Shown here: in pieces, positions 54,546-64,000 of the stretch
How the letters are laid out: every line of letters starts with the position of its first letter
Position numbering within the stretch: position 1 is the stretch's first letter
From: Xestospongia bergquistia
Lineage: Eukaryota; Porifera; Demospongiae; Haplosclerida; Petrosiidae
DNA: 64,000 bases
Reading direction: 5' to 3'
Assembly (NCBI GenBank): GCA_963965975.1
Contig: OZ014424.1
Span: forward strand, 1,736,001 to 1,800,000
Made by a program: the position numbers and the translations under genes
Notes under the pieces: generated by a model
Told to the model about the DNA's origin: nothing
What the model saw: the letters and a program-made list of their open reading frames with translations, nothing else
Database searches by the model: none

Positions 54546-56537
54546 ATGGCAGACTATAGATTCAGTAAAGAAAAGTATCAACAATTGTGTTACTGGACCA
54601 AACATGGCAAATTAACTGAGATAAATGCATTGATAAAAGAAGTACAACCTAATGAAAGAGCTCGGTTTGGACCAACTACGTTTTGCCCTCCACTAAAGTA
54701 CATGTTGGAATCACCTCTTGTTAATGCTTGTTATTGGGGCAAATTTAAGATTATCGAGTACTTCCTTGAGACTTTCCCTAATATCATCGATGTAGATACA
54801 TTAGCTGTTATATTTTTTTACAAAAATATGGCAATTACTCCACTAATAGCAGCTTGTATAGCAGAACATAGAGATGGCCATGGCCAAAAATCTCTAAAAA
54901 TAATTAAATATTTAATTTCAAAAGGGGCCAAAATTAACAAGTCATCAACTGATGGGAGTACTCCATTACGTCATGCACATTCACTTGAGACTATAAAGTA
55001 TTTACTGGAGTGTGGTGCTGATATTAATAAGACCTGTAATGAGGGTAGCAGTCTATTAATACAAGTTGCCAGAAGTTTCCCTACGAAAAGAGAGACCCTC
55101 ATTGAGATTTTAAGATATTTGCTTGATAACAATGCTAATGTTTATCAACGTACAAAAAATGGCTACACAGCTTTACACATGGCTAGTTCTAGTTCGTTAG
55201 TTTATGAAGTAGTAGTTAAGTTTTTATTAGACTATGGAGCACCTCCTATGTTTACTGCTACTTCTTGTGTTACAGATATTGATTACATACCATCTCCTGT
55301 GTATCTTGCTGCTGTGTCTACTGGGGAAGAGTCTATAGTGAAGGTTTTTCTTCAAAGAGAAGATTGTCCTATAGAATGTATAGTTGATGTATATTTGTTG
55401 AAAGCTGTGAGGCATCTAAGTCAAATTGTGTGTTGGTTTCATGAAGAAGAGAAAAAAATTACATTTTATCATGTATGGATTAAAGGTCTTGAAATCATGA
55501 AGGAACATAATATTCAGCTCTCATATCCATTACCAGTAGATGAATATGATCTACGTAAGGAGGTGAAAACAAAGGAAGAGCTGGATGCAATATGGGGTAA
55601 TATTTTAGAAATACTTTTTCAATATGCATTGATTTATGAGCGATGTCTAGGTAGAGAATGTATTGGGTACCTATTGGAAGTGGGAGATAGAATGATTGAT
55701 AATGGATATCTTAAAGAAGGTGAATCTGTGATTAAAAGAAGTGTACTATTAGAAACAAATATATGTGAAGAGATATGTTCCAAGCCACCCAATTCCTATC
55801 CTTTTCCTCGATTTGATGTTACACAGAATGCCCTGGATGAACTTCATGTATTAATTCATAAGCTTCTCGAAACAGAATATCCACTTAATTTTCAATTGTA
55901 CATTAAATTTGGACTAACAGCTCTGAAGACCAAATATCATCTACAGTTACCAGTTGAACCATATGACAAACATGAAGTATTAAGAATGTTTTCCATGTGG
56001 ATAAAGAGCTGTGAATCTACTAATTCATCTTATCCTTTTGAGTTAATCTCTTTAGCAAAAGAGTTTGTTTTAACCTATCTTTATTATCCAGAAGGATCAG
56101 AATTACTTTTGTCTAACTCTGGTTTCATTTACGAATACCCTTCACTACTACGTCTTCTCCTTGAAGTAGGAGGTGATGCTGCAATAAATGATGTTGGATG
56201 GGATGGAAGAACGTTACTTCAAGTTGCTCTTCAAGAGGCAATTAAGACATACCAAATTTATACAATAGAGGAAGTTATAAGAATATTATTGAAATATGGT
56301 ATTCATGTAGACACAACTAACAGTAAAGGCCTTACATTGTTCAGTGACATAGTTAAATCAAAGCTTCCATCATACAAAGCTTTATGTTCTCCACACCTTC
56401 CTTTATCTCTCTATTGTATAGCAGCTAATGCTGTAGTGAAGTACTGTATACCTTATCAAGGACTACCTTCTCATGTTATAGACTTTATCAAGTTACACGA
56501 TCCTCGTTACTTTAAGCAGTTAAATTATTTTCCTTAG
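54546..56537 (+). CDS. FEM1-like ankyrin protein 4, 663 aa
   Basis: Uninterrupted from ATG 54546. Ankyrins at about 50-260 (PLVNACYWGKFKIIEYFLE, GSTPLRHAHSLETIKYLLEC), FEM1-type middle (REDCPIECIVDVYLLKAV, KEELDAIWGN), C-terminal ankyrins and VHL-box-like SLYCIAANAV with LPSHVIDFIKLH. The last 400 bp are almost identical to FEM1-like 2 (TYQIYTIEEVIRILLKYGIH), while the N-terminal half resembles copies 3 and 5. This mosaic suggests gene conversion. Probable substrate receptor of a CUL2-type ligase. Its TTL partner is decayed. Confidence 0.88.
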   Translation: MADYRFSKEKYQQLCYWTKHGKLTEINALIKEVQPNERARFGPTTFCPPLKYMLESPLVNACYWGKFKIIEYFLETFPNIIDVDTLAVIFFYKNMAITPLIAACIAEHRDGHGQKSLKIIKYLISKGAKINKSSTDGSTPLRHAHSLETIKYLLECGADINKTCNEGSSLLIQVARSFPTKRETLIEILRYLLDNNANVYQRTKNGYTALHMASSSSLVYEVVVKFLLDYGAPPMFTATSCVTDIDYIPSPVYLAAVSTGEESIVKVFLQREDCPIECIVDVYLLKAVRHLSQIVCWFHEEEKKITFYHVWIKGLEIMKEHNIQLSYPLPVDEYDLRKEVKTKEELDAIWGNILEILFQYALIYERCLGRECIGYLLEVGDRMIDNGYLKEGESVIKRSVLLETNICEEICSKPPNSYPFPRFDVTQNALDELHVLIHKLLETEYPLNFQLYIKFGLTALKTKYHLQLPVEPYDKHEVLRMFSMWIKSCESTNSSYPFELISLAKEFVLTYLYYPEGSELLLSNSGFIYEYPSLLRLLLEVGGDAAINDVGWDGRTLLQVALQEAIKTYQIYTIEEVIRILLKYGIHVDTTNSKGLTLFSDIVKSKLPSYKALCSPHLPLSLYCIAANAVVKYCIPYQGLPSHVIDFIKLHDPRYFKQLNYFP

Positions 56538-57614
56538 AATTGTTTGACATTCATTAAAGTACATGTTAAGTTAAATTAGTTTATTTGCATGCTTTATTTT
56601 ACAAAATATTAATGATGTTACATAGAAAAATGCGGAGGTATCTGTAAACCTTTGGGAAGACATGTTGCCTTGTTTTCATTTGTAGAGTGAGTGTCTCTCG
56701 TACAGAGTTTATGTATATCTATATAAGTGGCTTAATGAATAAAATTGAATTTAGTTATAGCTGGGTTGTAAAGCTAATTAGAGAAAAAACACACTATGAA
56801 GACATATTTGAGTCACACAATAAATTGGGAATTAGATATGAGAGTGTAGATATTTAAAGGTGCACATTTCTCTCTTTTCTGGTCTAGTACTGTTTATAAT
56901 AATGTCATAGCATCTATGATGTACTATAGTAACGTATTAGTATATATTGCCTATTGAAGCTGAAAATATTAATATGTCTTGTAATTACCTTGCAGGCGTT
57001 TATATATACCTATATGTCCATTTCTTAGCAATTTAAAATATGTATACACTTGTATATGTCAGTTTTATATTAATTCAGAATTTGTACTGAAGTAATTACA
57101 TCATCACTGTTATATATAGTGTGATCAAGTATCCATTTCAATATAAGGTGAATGAGAGGAGAGGTATAACTATTCAGGCAGAATTAATATTCATTCATTA
57201 TCATCACTTGTGAACACTGTTTATTCCTAATCGTGTAAGCATAAAAGGATCTCCCTTTTTATCACATGTCTTCCATTATAATTCATTTTTAAGTTAATGA
57301 TGAAGTATCTCAAAGTAAAGTTACCACAGGTATTGTACATTAGATCAAATTTATTAATTTCCGACTGCTAAAGGTTCTTTATTACAAGACTTCTAGTAAT
57401 GTTAGTAAGGATAAAGATACCTTTGAGACAGTGCAGTAAACACTTGTTAAGTGCTGTTTATTCAAGAACTAAGTGGCAGCAAATCAGTTAATACCAATTG
57501 AGCAAGAGTTTAGTGATCAAAACATGATAGCATCATGAAATATCTTTGCCTACACTCCAGTTATTAATTATATAACAATACAAAAGTACTAATGATGTAA
57601 TAAAATGTACAAGA
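56538..57614. other. 3' flank of FEM1-like 4, no gene seen
   Basis: Largely homologous to 51428-52569 (shared 3' flank and the GATCAAAACATGATAGCATC stretch). No gene is supported. Confidence 0.55.
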
Positions 57615-58466
57615 AATTTAACACTAGTTTGAATTATGAAATTCATGTAGAGGATTATACTTACCTAACAGATAATTAGGAGGATTTTCCCTCTATATTA
57701 ATAGCTAAGAACAAAACCATTCTCCTATAGGCATGTCTTGGAACACTTGAGGTGTCTGTCGCATTGTCATCACTAAATCAAGCATGTCCTTCTGTAATAA
57801 CCAGTATGATATATACTTCATAATATATAAAAAATCTCATATACAGTTTAAGTAATAATGTACATATGCTATCATGTACTTTCTTATTGTGATATCCATC
57901 ATAATGGAATAACATATATGGCTGTGTGTTAGCTAAATGAATGAAAGCTCTGATATCAAATTTCAGGTAAAAACACATTATGTATGTACTTGTGCACAAT
58001 CTTTTTATCTGATAACACCATTTTCTACTTCAATTGAAGTGTATTGTCAATTACTTCAATCCCACATCCTCCAGTGCCTGTTCTTGGTTTTATTAACCAC
58101 ATATTGTTAGGTTTTTTTTTCTTTCAGATGTTGCAAGACACTTAGTGACTATTAATTCACTCATCAAATAAGTATTACGTACAAGCTAAGTTGCTCTACT
58201 GATGCTTCATAAGATTTATAAGATTTCATTTCTTAATCGTTGTTCTTTTTTACTTCTAATATGTCATTGCTTCTCATATCCTATTTGTATCAGTGATAGG
58301 TGTTGGGTTTGTCTATAAAACCATTTCAAAAATAGCTATACTGATCCCATGATTTGTACAATGTTTGATACCAGGGTACAGGATAATGCGGAGTGTCTCA
58401 CAGGAGACATGTTCCCATGGTTTCACTTGTAAAATGGCTGTCTTCAGAGTCATCTTCCAAGTTCAT
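57615..58466 (-). pseudogene. Highly decayed TTL-like remnant (TTL-H)
   Basis: Exon 3 (about 57790-57615), an isolated piece of exon 1 (FDIRAFIHLANTQPYMLF near 57900-57970), and 5' exon 1 pieces up to ATG 58466 are joined by deletions, with many frame breaks. It is the oldest-looking TTL copy. A promoter remnant follows at 58467-58687 but no FEM1-like coding. Confidence 0.78.
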
Positions 58467-58687
58467 TACCTATAAAACGATAAGGAAACTTAACTGTAAA
58501 ACAAACCATTATGTAATATTACCTACTTTATTCAGCAGGTTGTTATTCAGCTCACTAAGTGTTAGCTCCACCCTGTACGTTGAAGGGAGGGTGGCCTCTA
58601 TCATTGAAAGATATTGCAGTAATTAAGTAAAAATTAATCTACCAGAGAACCAGCATGTCTTTATCATTAATGATAACTCGTTGTAGG
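58467..58687. promoter_or_regulatory. Remnant of TTL/FEM1 divergent promoter, cut at its FEM1 side
   Basis: It contains TTTATTCAGCAGGTTGTTAT, a GAAGGGAGGG box and the TTATCATTAATGATAACTCG stretch of the other pairs. It ends abruptly after CGTTGTAG at 58687, where the others continue to a FEM1-like ATG. Unrelated sequence follows. Confidence 0.7.
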
Positions 58688-59127
58688 TCTTCTCATTTCA
58701 TATTCATTTATTTCTCTTATTTCTTTTATCTCCTCTTGATCAGTGTCAGTTTAAAATATAAATTTATACTCAATCACATTATGTATAACTGTTCAAACTA
58801 CATACATCATCATCTACTTCATTTGTACTTATATCACTGTCTTTAATTTCTTGCATTTTCTAAATTATATTACAATTGGTAGTTTGGATTTATATGTAGC
58901 TTTATCTGCTCAAACAGTAACTTACAGTTTCTGGCTCTATTCTTTGAGTTGACACATCCTATATAAGAAGCATTCAGCAATAAACACACAGAAAATAAAT
59001 CATTTATCTTACATTAGATCTTAGCTTTTTATTGCTAGGAGTTAGAGTTGTTTCTATATTAAGAACCATAAGACATATTTAAATGTGCAGAATATAGATG
59101 ATACAAATGCCCATAGATCATACTTAC

Positions 59128-60327
59128 ATCACATCTAGGTCTTTTAGGAGTAACAACATTGGAGTACCGATATTCTGATAACAAATGTTCATAAAAGTAA
59201 AAGCTATCAACATAGAGTATTATTACTGACTTCTTTATTTTTGTCACTACTAGCACCAATAGCACTCTATATGAATAATATAAATATTGTCCTATAATGG
59301 ATCAGTATTACTCACATGACTTTATCCTTCTCATTTGTGGGAGCATATTCAACCTACATAATATATGGAAAATACGATATTAACATCATTGAACTTATAA
59401 TAGTTATGATTTCTTATAATCATACATACTAAATCATCATCTTTGTCACAAGTGTTAAATTTTTGAATCTAAGATTTTCAATAAATTTATTTGATTTACC
59501 ATATAAACTTATAAAGAATGCATCACTTTTTTCTTTGTCTTTTTTAAACTCATTAACAACAGCTCTCACATGCCATATTGTAGTCATACTATCATTAACA
59601 ATGAAATCCTCATCCAGCATGTACATGTTAACAAGCTTAATGTAATGTCAGCATGAGAGGCAATTTCCTGTCTTAAGGACTGGTTTGACGAGCTTCCTCT
59701 TTCGTAGACCATTCCTCCACATCCATGCCACTTAAAAGGAAGTAGACTAATATATCAATGAAATATTACTGTATTTACCTTAGCTGACTGAACATGTTGT
59801 CTAACAGTTGAGTTAAGAGCCAGCCAGTTTGAATATGCTTGATGAGCAACAAACGATGTATGTTTTATAAGCCTTAGCTGATTAAAAGACAAACATTTAG
59901 CTGCATATAAGAGAATTAAGTAGATTAAAAGTACAGTGCCAAACAAATACCATCAGTTATACCTGTTTTTCCAAATTCTTTATAGCTTAAGATGGATTTG
60001 TTGTCATCTGGCTATAAAAAATATTATATATGCGTGAATAAAACATTGAAGTGTTGTTAGGTCTACTTTTCTAAATAACTCGGGGTTGTACACTTCTTTA
60101 TTGTAATACACTATCCTGTTGGAAGCATTGTTACACTTACAATATGTTTTCTTTTTTTGCTTTTTCAATTGTAAGAAATAGTTTATGTCCTGCCATCCTG
60201 ATTGTGGTAGAATTAGTCTTCCAGATTCAAATGAAACTGCTCTTCAACAGTCAGTCTCTTTATTTTTATATTTAAGTCCAACTGCTACATCGCCAAATTG
60301 TGTTCTAATGGTTTCCATCCGTACCAT
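59128..60327 (-). CDS. Unidentified multi-exon gene or gene remnant
   Basis: Not recognised. Minus-strand coding pieces with good splice sites: 60327-60141 (starts MVRMETIRTQFGDVAVGLKY, donor GTAAGTG), 60011-59963 (PDDNKSILSYKEFGKT, flanked by TATAG and GTATAAC) and 59900-59779 (AKCLSFNQLRLIKHTSFVAH to VQSAK, donor GTAAATAC). The last two join in frame. Further pieces are 59730 onward (WHGCGGMVYERGSSSNQSLR), about 59640-59430 (MYMLDEDFIVNDSM) and up to 59128 (VTPKRPRCD, donor GTAAGTATG). The first piece has an in-frame TGA at 60244-60246, and the 59730 and 59640 pieces are not in one frame, so the gene is probably decaying or the model is incomplete. It sits between two cut promoter remnants of the TTL/FEM1 array. 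Host gene or part of a DNA transposon: undecided. Confidence 0.45.
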
Positions 60328-60911
60328 GATAAGATATTATCTTACTCTTAGAAAACCACTACACAGGTAACCATAGGACTATTAACTGTAAGTTATGTTT
60401 TAGCCTCACTCTCTACCTTTTGTTATTGAAGGGAGGTGCTGACTCAACCACAAGTTTAAGTTGCTCTACTGATGTTCCATAAGTTTTAAGAAAATTCTGA
60501 AGCCATAAATACATATCCTACTTATCAATAGTGAGCTTGTGAACATGAGTAATAGCACTTATTAACACATTTGATTTACAAAGCTGTGCTCTGAGAAATG
60601 GATAAAAAAGTTCTAGAGCCAGTGAAGACAACTATGAATACATCGTCTGAAAACAAAGATTTCAATTTTTCATCAATGTTGATATAATCTTTTTTTACTT
60701 CTAACATGCCATTGTTTCTCATATCCTATTTGTAAAAGTGATAGATGTTGGGGTTTGTCTATAAAAACCATTTTAAAATAGCTATATAGATCCCATGATT
60801 TGTACAATGGTGATACCAGGATACAGGGTAATGAAGAGTGTCTGAGAGAAGACATGTTGCCATGGTTTCACTTGTAGAATAGGTGTCTTCAGAGTCTTCG
60901 TCTGACTTCAT
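60310..60911 (-). pseudogene. TTL-like remnant (TTL-I) with TTL-B type promoter trace
   Basis: From ATG 60911 the 5' part of a TTL-E-like exon 1 (QPLYKSWDLYSYF-like) is readable to about 60461 with frame breaks. It then meets a worn TTL-B type leader and promoter block (about 60310-60460, ACTACACAGGTAACCATAGG). Catalytic exons are absent. It lies head to head with FEM1-like 5. Confidence 0.8.
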
Positions 60912-61174
60912 TACCTATATTAAAACGTTACGGAAACTTAATTTATTCAGCAGGTTGTTATTGCTTACTCCTTTAAAGACAGCACACAAATCCCACCATG
61001 TGTTAGATCCACCCTGTACATTGAAGGGAGGGGCTGGCCTCTATCATTGCAGTAATTAAGTAAAATTAATAATCATTTTATCTACAGCGTGTCTTTATCT
61101 TTAATGATTACACGTTCTAGAGAAGGGCTCTCTCATAACCGAACCTCCGCATAAAAAGTAGTGATCTAAACGTT

Positions 61175-63169
61175 ATGGCAGACTTCAGATTCAGTAAAGA
61201 AAAGTATCAACAATTGTGTTACTGGACCAAACATGGCAAACTAACTGAGATAAAGGCATTGATAAAAGAAGTACACCCTAAAGAAAGAGCTCAGTTTGGA
61301 CCAACCACGTTTTGTCCTCCACTAAAGTACATGTTGGAATCACCTCTTGTTAATGCTTGTTATTGGGGCAGTTTTAAGATTGTCAAGTATTTCCTTGAGA
61401 CTTTCCCTAATATCATTGATGTAAATACATTAGCTGTTTTATTTTTCAACAACAAAACAGCAATTACTCCACTAACAGCAGCTTGTAAGGGAGAACGTAG
61501 TAATGACTGTGGAAAAGAATCTCTAAAAATAATTAAATATTTAATTTCGAAAGGGGCCAAAATTAACAAGTCATCAACTGATGGGAGTACTCCATTACGT
61601 TATGCACATTCCCTTAAGACTATAAAGTATTTACTGGAGTGTGGTGCTGATATTAATAAAGCCTGTAATATGGGTATTACCATATTAGTAGATGTTGCCG
61701 GAAGCTCACTTCTAAAAAAAGATGCCCAAATTGAGATTTTGAGATATTTGCTTGATAACAATGCTAATGTTTATCAACGTAGAAAAGATGGCTACACAGC
61801 TTTACACCTTAATACTCATTGTTCATATGCTAGCGCTTGTGAAGTAGTTAAGGTTTTATTAGACTATGGAGCACCTCCTATGTTTACTGCTACTTCTTGT
61901 GTTACAGATATTGATTACATACCATCACCTGTGTATCTTGCTGCTACGTGTACTGTGGGAGATGCTATAGTGACCATTTTTCTCCAAAGAGAAGATTGTC
62001 CTATAGAATGTATAGTTGATGGATTTTTGTTGATAGCTATGAGGGGTCTAATTCAAGCTATGTATTGGTTTCGTGGAGAAGAGGAGAAAATTAGATTTTA
62101 CCATGTATGGATTAGAGGTCTTGAAATCATGAAGGAATATAATGTTCAGCTTTCATATCCATTACCAGTAGATGAATATGACCTACGTGAGGAGGTGAAA
62201 ACAAAGGAAGAGCTGGATACAATATGGGGTAATACTTTAGAAATACTTTTTCAATATGCATTGATGTATGAAAGATGTCTAGGTAGAGTATGTATTAAGT
62301 ACCTATTGGAAGTGGGACATAGAATGATTGATAATGAATATTTTAAAGAAGGTGAATCTGTGATTAAAAGAAGTGTACTAATAGAAACAAATATATGTGA
62401 AGAGATATGTTCCAAGCCACCCAATTATTATCCTTTTCCTCGATTTTATGTTACCCAGTATGTCCTGGATGAACTTCATGTATTAAGTCGTAAGCTTCTC
62501 GAAACAGAATATCCACTTAATTTTCAATTATACATTAAATTTGGACTAACAGCTCTGAAGACCAAATATCATCTACAGATACCAGTTGAACCAGATGACA
62601 AACATCAAGTATTACTATTGTTTTCCATGTGGATGAAGAGCTGTGAATCTACTAATTCCTCTTATCCTTTTGAGTTAATCTCTTTAACAAAAGAATTTGT
62701 TTTAAGCTTTCGTTATTATTCAGAAGGATCAGAATTACTTTTGTCTAACTGTGATTTCATTTACCGATATCCTTCACTACTACGTCTTCTCCTTGAAGTA
62801 GGAGGTGATGCTGTAATAAATGATATTGGATGGGATGGAAGAACTTTACTTCAAGTTGCTCTTAAAAAGGCAGTTAATGTACACAAAATTGAAAGGATAG
62901 AGGAAGTTATAAGAATATTATTGGAATATGGTGCTCATGTAGACACAACTAACAGTAAAAGTCTGACATTGTTCAGTGACGTAGTTAAATCAAAGCTTCC
63001 ATCATACAAAGCTTTATGTTCTCCACACCTTCCTTTATCTCTCTATTGCAGTGCAGCTAATGCTGTAGCAAAGTACTGTATACCTTATCAAGGACTACCT
63101 TCTCATGTTATAAACTTTATCAAGTTACATGATCCTCAATACTTTAAACAGTTTGACTATTTTCCTTAG
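61175..63169 (+). CDS. FEM1-like ankyrin protein 5, 664 aa
   Basis: Uninterrupted from ATG 61175 (MADFRFSKEKYQQLC). Ankyrins at about 50-260, FEM1-type middle region (REDCPIECIVDGFLLIAM, then DEYDLREEVKTKEELDTIWG), C-terminal ankyrins and VHL-box-like SLYCSAANAV with LPSHVINFIKLH. Differences from the other copies cluster in the first ankyrins and around residues 190-210 (MGITILVDVAGSSLLKKDAQ). Its promoter keeps the CTTTATCTTTAATGATTACA stretch but not the 16-bp palindrome. Probable CUL2 ligase receptor. Confidence 0.88.
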   Translation: MADFRFSKEKYQQLCYWTKHGKLTEIKALIKEVHPKERAQFGPTTFCPPLKYMLESPLVNACYWGSFKIVKYFLETFPNIIDVNTLAVLFFNNKTAITPLTAACKGERSNDCGKESLKIIKYLISKGAKINKSSTDGSTPLRYAHSLKTIKYLLECGADINKACNMGITILVDVAGSSLLKKDAQIEILRYLLDNNANVYQRRKDGYTALHLNTHCSYASACEVVKVLLDYGAPPMFTATSCVTDIDYIPSPVYLAATCTVGDAIVTIFLQREDCPIECIVDGFLLIAMRGLIQAMYWFRGEEEKIRFYHVWIRGLEIMKEYNVQLSYPLPVDEYDLREEVKTKEELDTIWGNTLEILFQYALMYERCLGRVCIKYLLEVGHRMIDNEYFKEGESVIKRSVLIETNICEEICSKPPNYYPFPRFYVTQYVLDELHVLSRKLLETEYPLNFQLYIKFGLTALKTKYHLQIPVEPDDKHQVLLLFSMWMKSCESTNSSYPFELISLTKEFVLSFRYYSEGSELLLSNCDFIYRYPSLLRLLLEVGGDAVINDIGWDGRTLLQVALKKAVNVHKIERIEEVIRILLEYGAHVDTTNSKSLTLFSDVVKSKLPSYKALCSPHLPLSLYCSAANAVAKYCIPYQGLPSHVINFIKLHDPQYFKQFDYFP

Positions 63170-63505
63170 AACTGTTTGACATTCATTAAAGTCTGTGTGT
63201 ACATGTTGAGTTAAATTAGTTTATTTGCATGCTTTATTTTATAAATATTAATGATGTTATATAGAGAAATGTGGAGATATCTGTAGACCTTTTGGGAAAA
63301 CATTTTACCTTGTTTACATTTGTAGAGTAAGTGTCTTCTCACACAGAATTTATCCATATCCAAAAAAAGAATTAAATGAAATTAAGTTTAGTTACCAATT
63401 TAATAGACTTATTTCAGCAGCTGATAATCTACTAGAGGAAGAACACACCTTGAACACATGTTTGACCCACACACCTAATTAGGGATTAGATGTAAGAGTG
63501 TATGA
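63170..63505. other. 3' flank of FEM1-like 5
   Basis: Shared FEM1-like 3' flank (AGAGAAATGTGGAGATATCT and following). No gene. Confidence 0.55.
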
Positions 63506-63860
63506 CAATCACTTCAATCCCACAACCTCCAAACTTTCTTCTAGATTTAATTAACCACATTCTGTTTGGTTTTTGTGTCCTTCAAGTATTGTATGTCACT
63601 TGGTGACTGCATTAATTCACTGATCAAGTAAGTCTTCAGCACTGACATTTTATAAGACTTAAGAAAGTTCTGGAGCAATAGATATGTTTCCCACTTACCC
63701 TTAGTAAAGTTGTAAACATGAGGAACGGCTCCGGTTAACACATTTGATTTATAAGTTTAGCTTCAAAAAAGTCAATATAAGACTTTATTTCCTAATCTTA
63801 TCTTTCTCTCAAGGCATGCCATTTTCTTCTCATGCTGTATTTGTACCATTGAGGGTATAG
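63506..63860 (-). pseudogene. TTL-like remnant (TTL-J), part of exon 1
   Basis: A TTL-B-like piece reads AVPHVYNFTKGKWETYLLLQ, then YLISELMQSPSDIQYLKDTK, between about 63750 and 63506, with small deletions. It breaks off on both sides, and decayed N-terminal sequence follows to about 63860. Confidence 0.8.
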
Positions 63861-63914
63861 GATAACGTTTGAACACAAAAATAGCATTTAATAGAAGCTT
63901 GTATGTCAGAGAGT

Positions 63915-64000
63915 CTTCATGACCATGGAAAAATAATTAAATATTTAATTTCTAAAGGGGCCAAAGTCAATAAGGCATCAATTGATGGATCTACTCCATT
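63915..64000 (+). pseudogene. 5'-truncated FEM1-like copy 6, runs off the window
   Basis: The plus strand reads DHGKIIKYLISKGAKVNKAS, then IDGSTP, matching residues about 110-140 of the FEM1-like proteins with a short internal deletion. No start codon or first ankyrins are present before it. The copy continues past the window edge, so its full state is unknown. Confidence 0.8.

Noticed and set aside
1-64000. tRNA, rRNA, retroviral or Polinton-like elements
   Set aside because: No cloverleaf with conserved boxes, no rRNA-like block, and no reverse transcriptase, integrase, capsid or long terminal repeat signal was seen.

Overview
The window looks like nuclear DNA of an early-branching animal, most probably a demosponge such as Amphimedon. 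This is inference from several things seen together: AT-rich spacers, very short GT-AG introns (53 bp, 83 bp and similar), Death-domain/ankyrin fusions in tandem, a PDZ plus LRR gene, tubulin-tyrosine-ligase-like (TTL) genes and FEM1-like ankyrin genes. There are no operons or bacterial signals. I see no tRNA, rRNA, CRISPR array or virus-like element.

Left half (1-31 kb): a cluster of Death-domain + ankyrin genes, mostly on the minus strand (1389-5744, 16365-19528, 21122-24172, 26686-30054) and one on the plus strand (7325-12106). Each has an N-terminal Death domain, a conserved middle region of about 280 residues, a run of 33-residue ankyrin repeats and a conserved C-terminal block. The ankyrin arrays are homogenised to different degrees, and one shows an exact 594-bp higher-order period. 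Two of the five are interrupted by frame changes. Between them lie a PDZ-LRR gene (13260-15152), one whole ricin-B-type lectin gene (30711-31148) and small copies of LRR and lectin gene ends. These small copies mark the edges of old segmental duplications.

Right half (32-64 kb): tandem copies of a head-to-head unit. A minus-strand TTL gene with three exons starts about 260-340 bp from a plus-strand FEM1-like gene with one exon. Five FEM1-like genes (four open, one with a single nonsense codon) and the edge of a sixth are present. TTL copies A, B and E look whole, while the rest are decayed, truncated, deleted or partly inverted. A 365-bp TA-flanked terminal-inverted-repeat element sits in an intron of TTL-A. 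A short multi-exon gene of unknown family (about 59128-60327, minus) splits one unit.

How it may work together (inference): Death-domain/ankyrin proteins, with NLR-like PDZ-LRR proteins and a lectin, resemble an expanding innate-immune or cell-death toolkit. In the second half, TTL enzymes modify protein C-terminal tails, and FEM1 proteins are CUL2 ubiquitin-ligase receptors that read C-terminal degrons. A shared divergent promoter for a C-terminus modifier and a possible C-terminus reader is the most interesting candidate system in the window.
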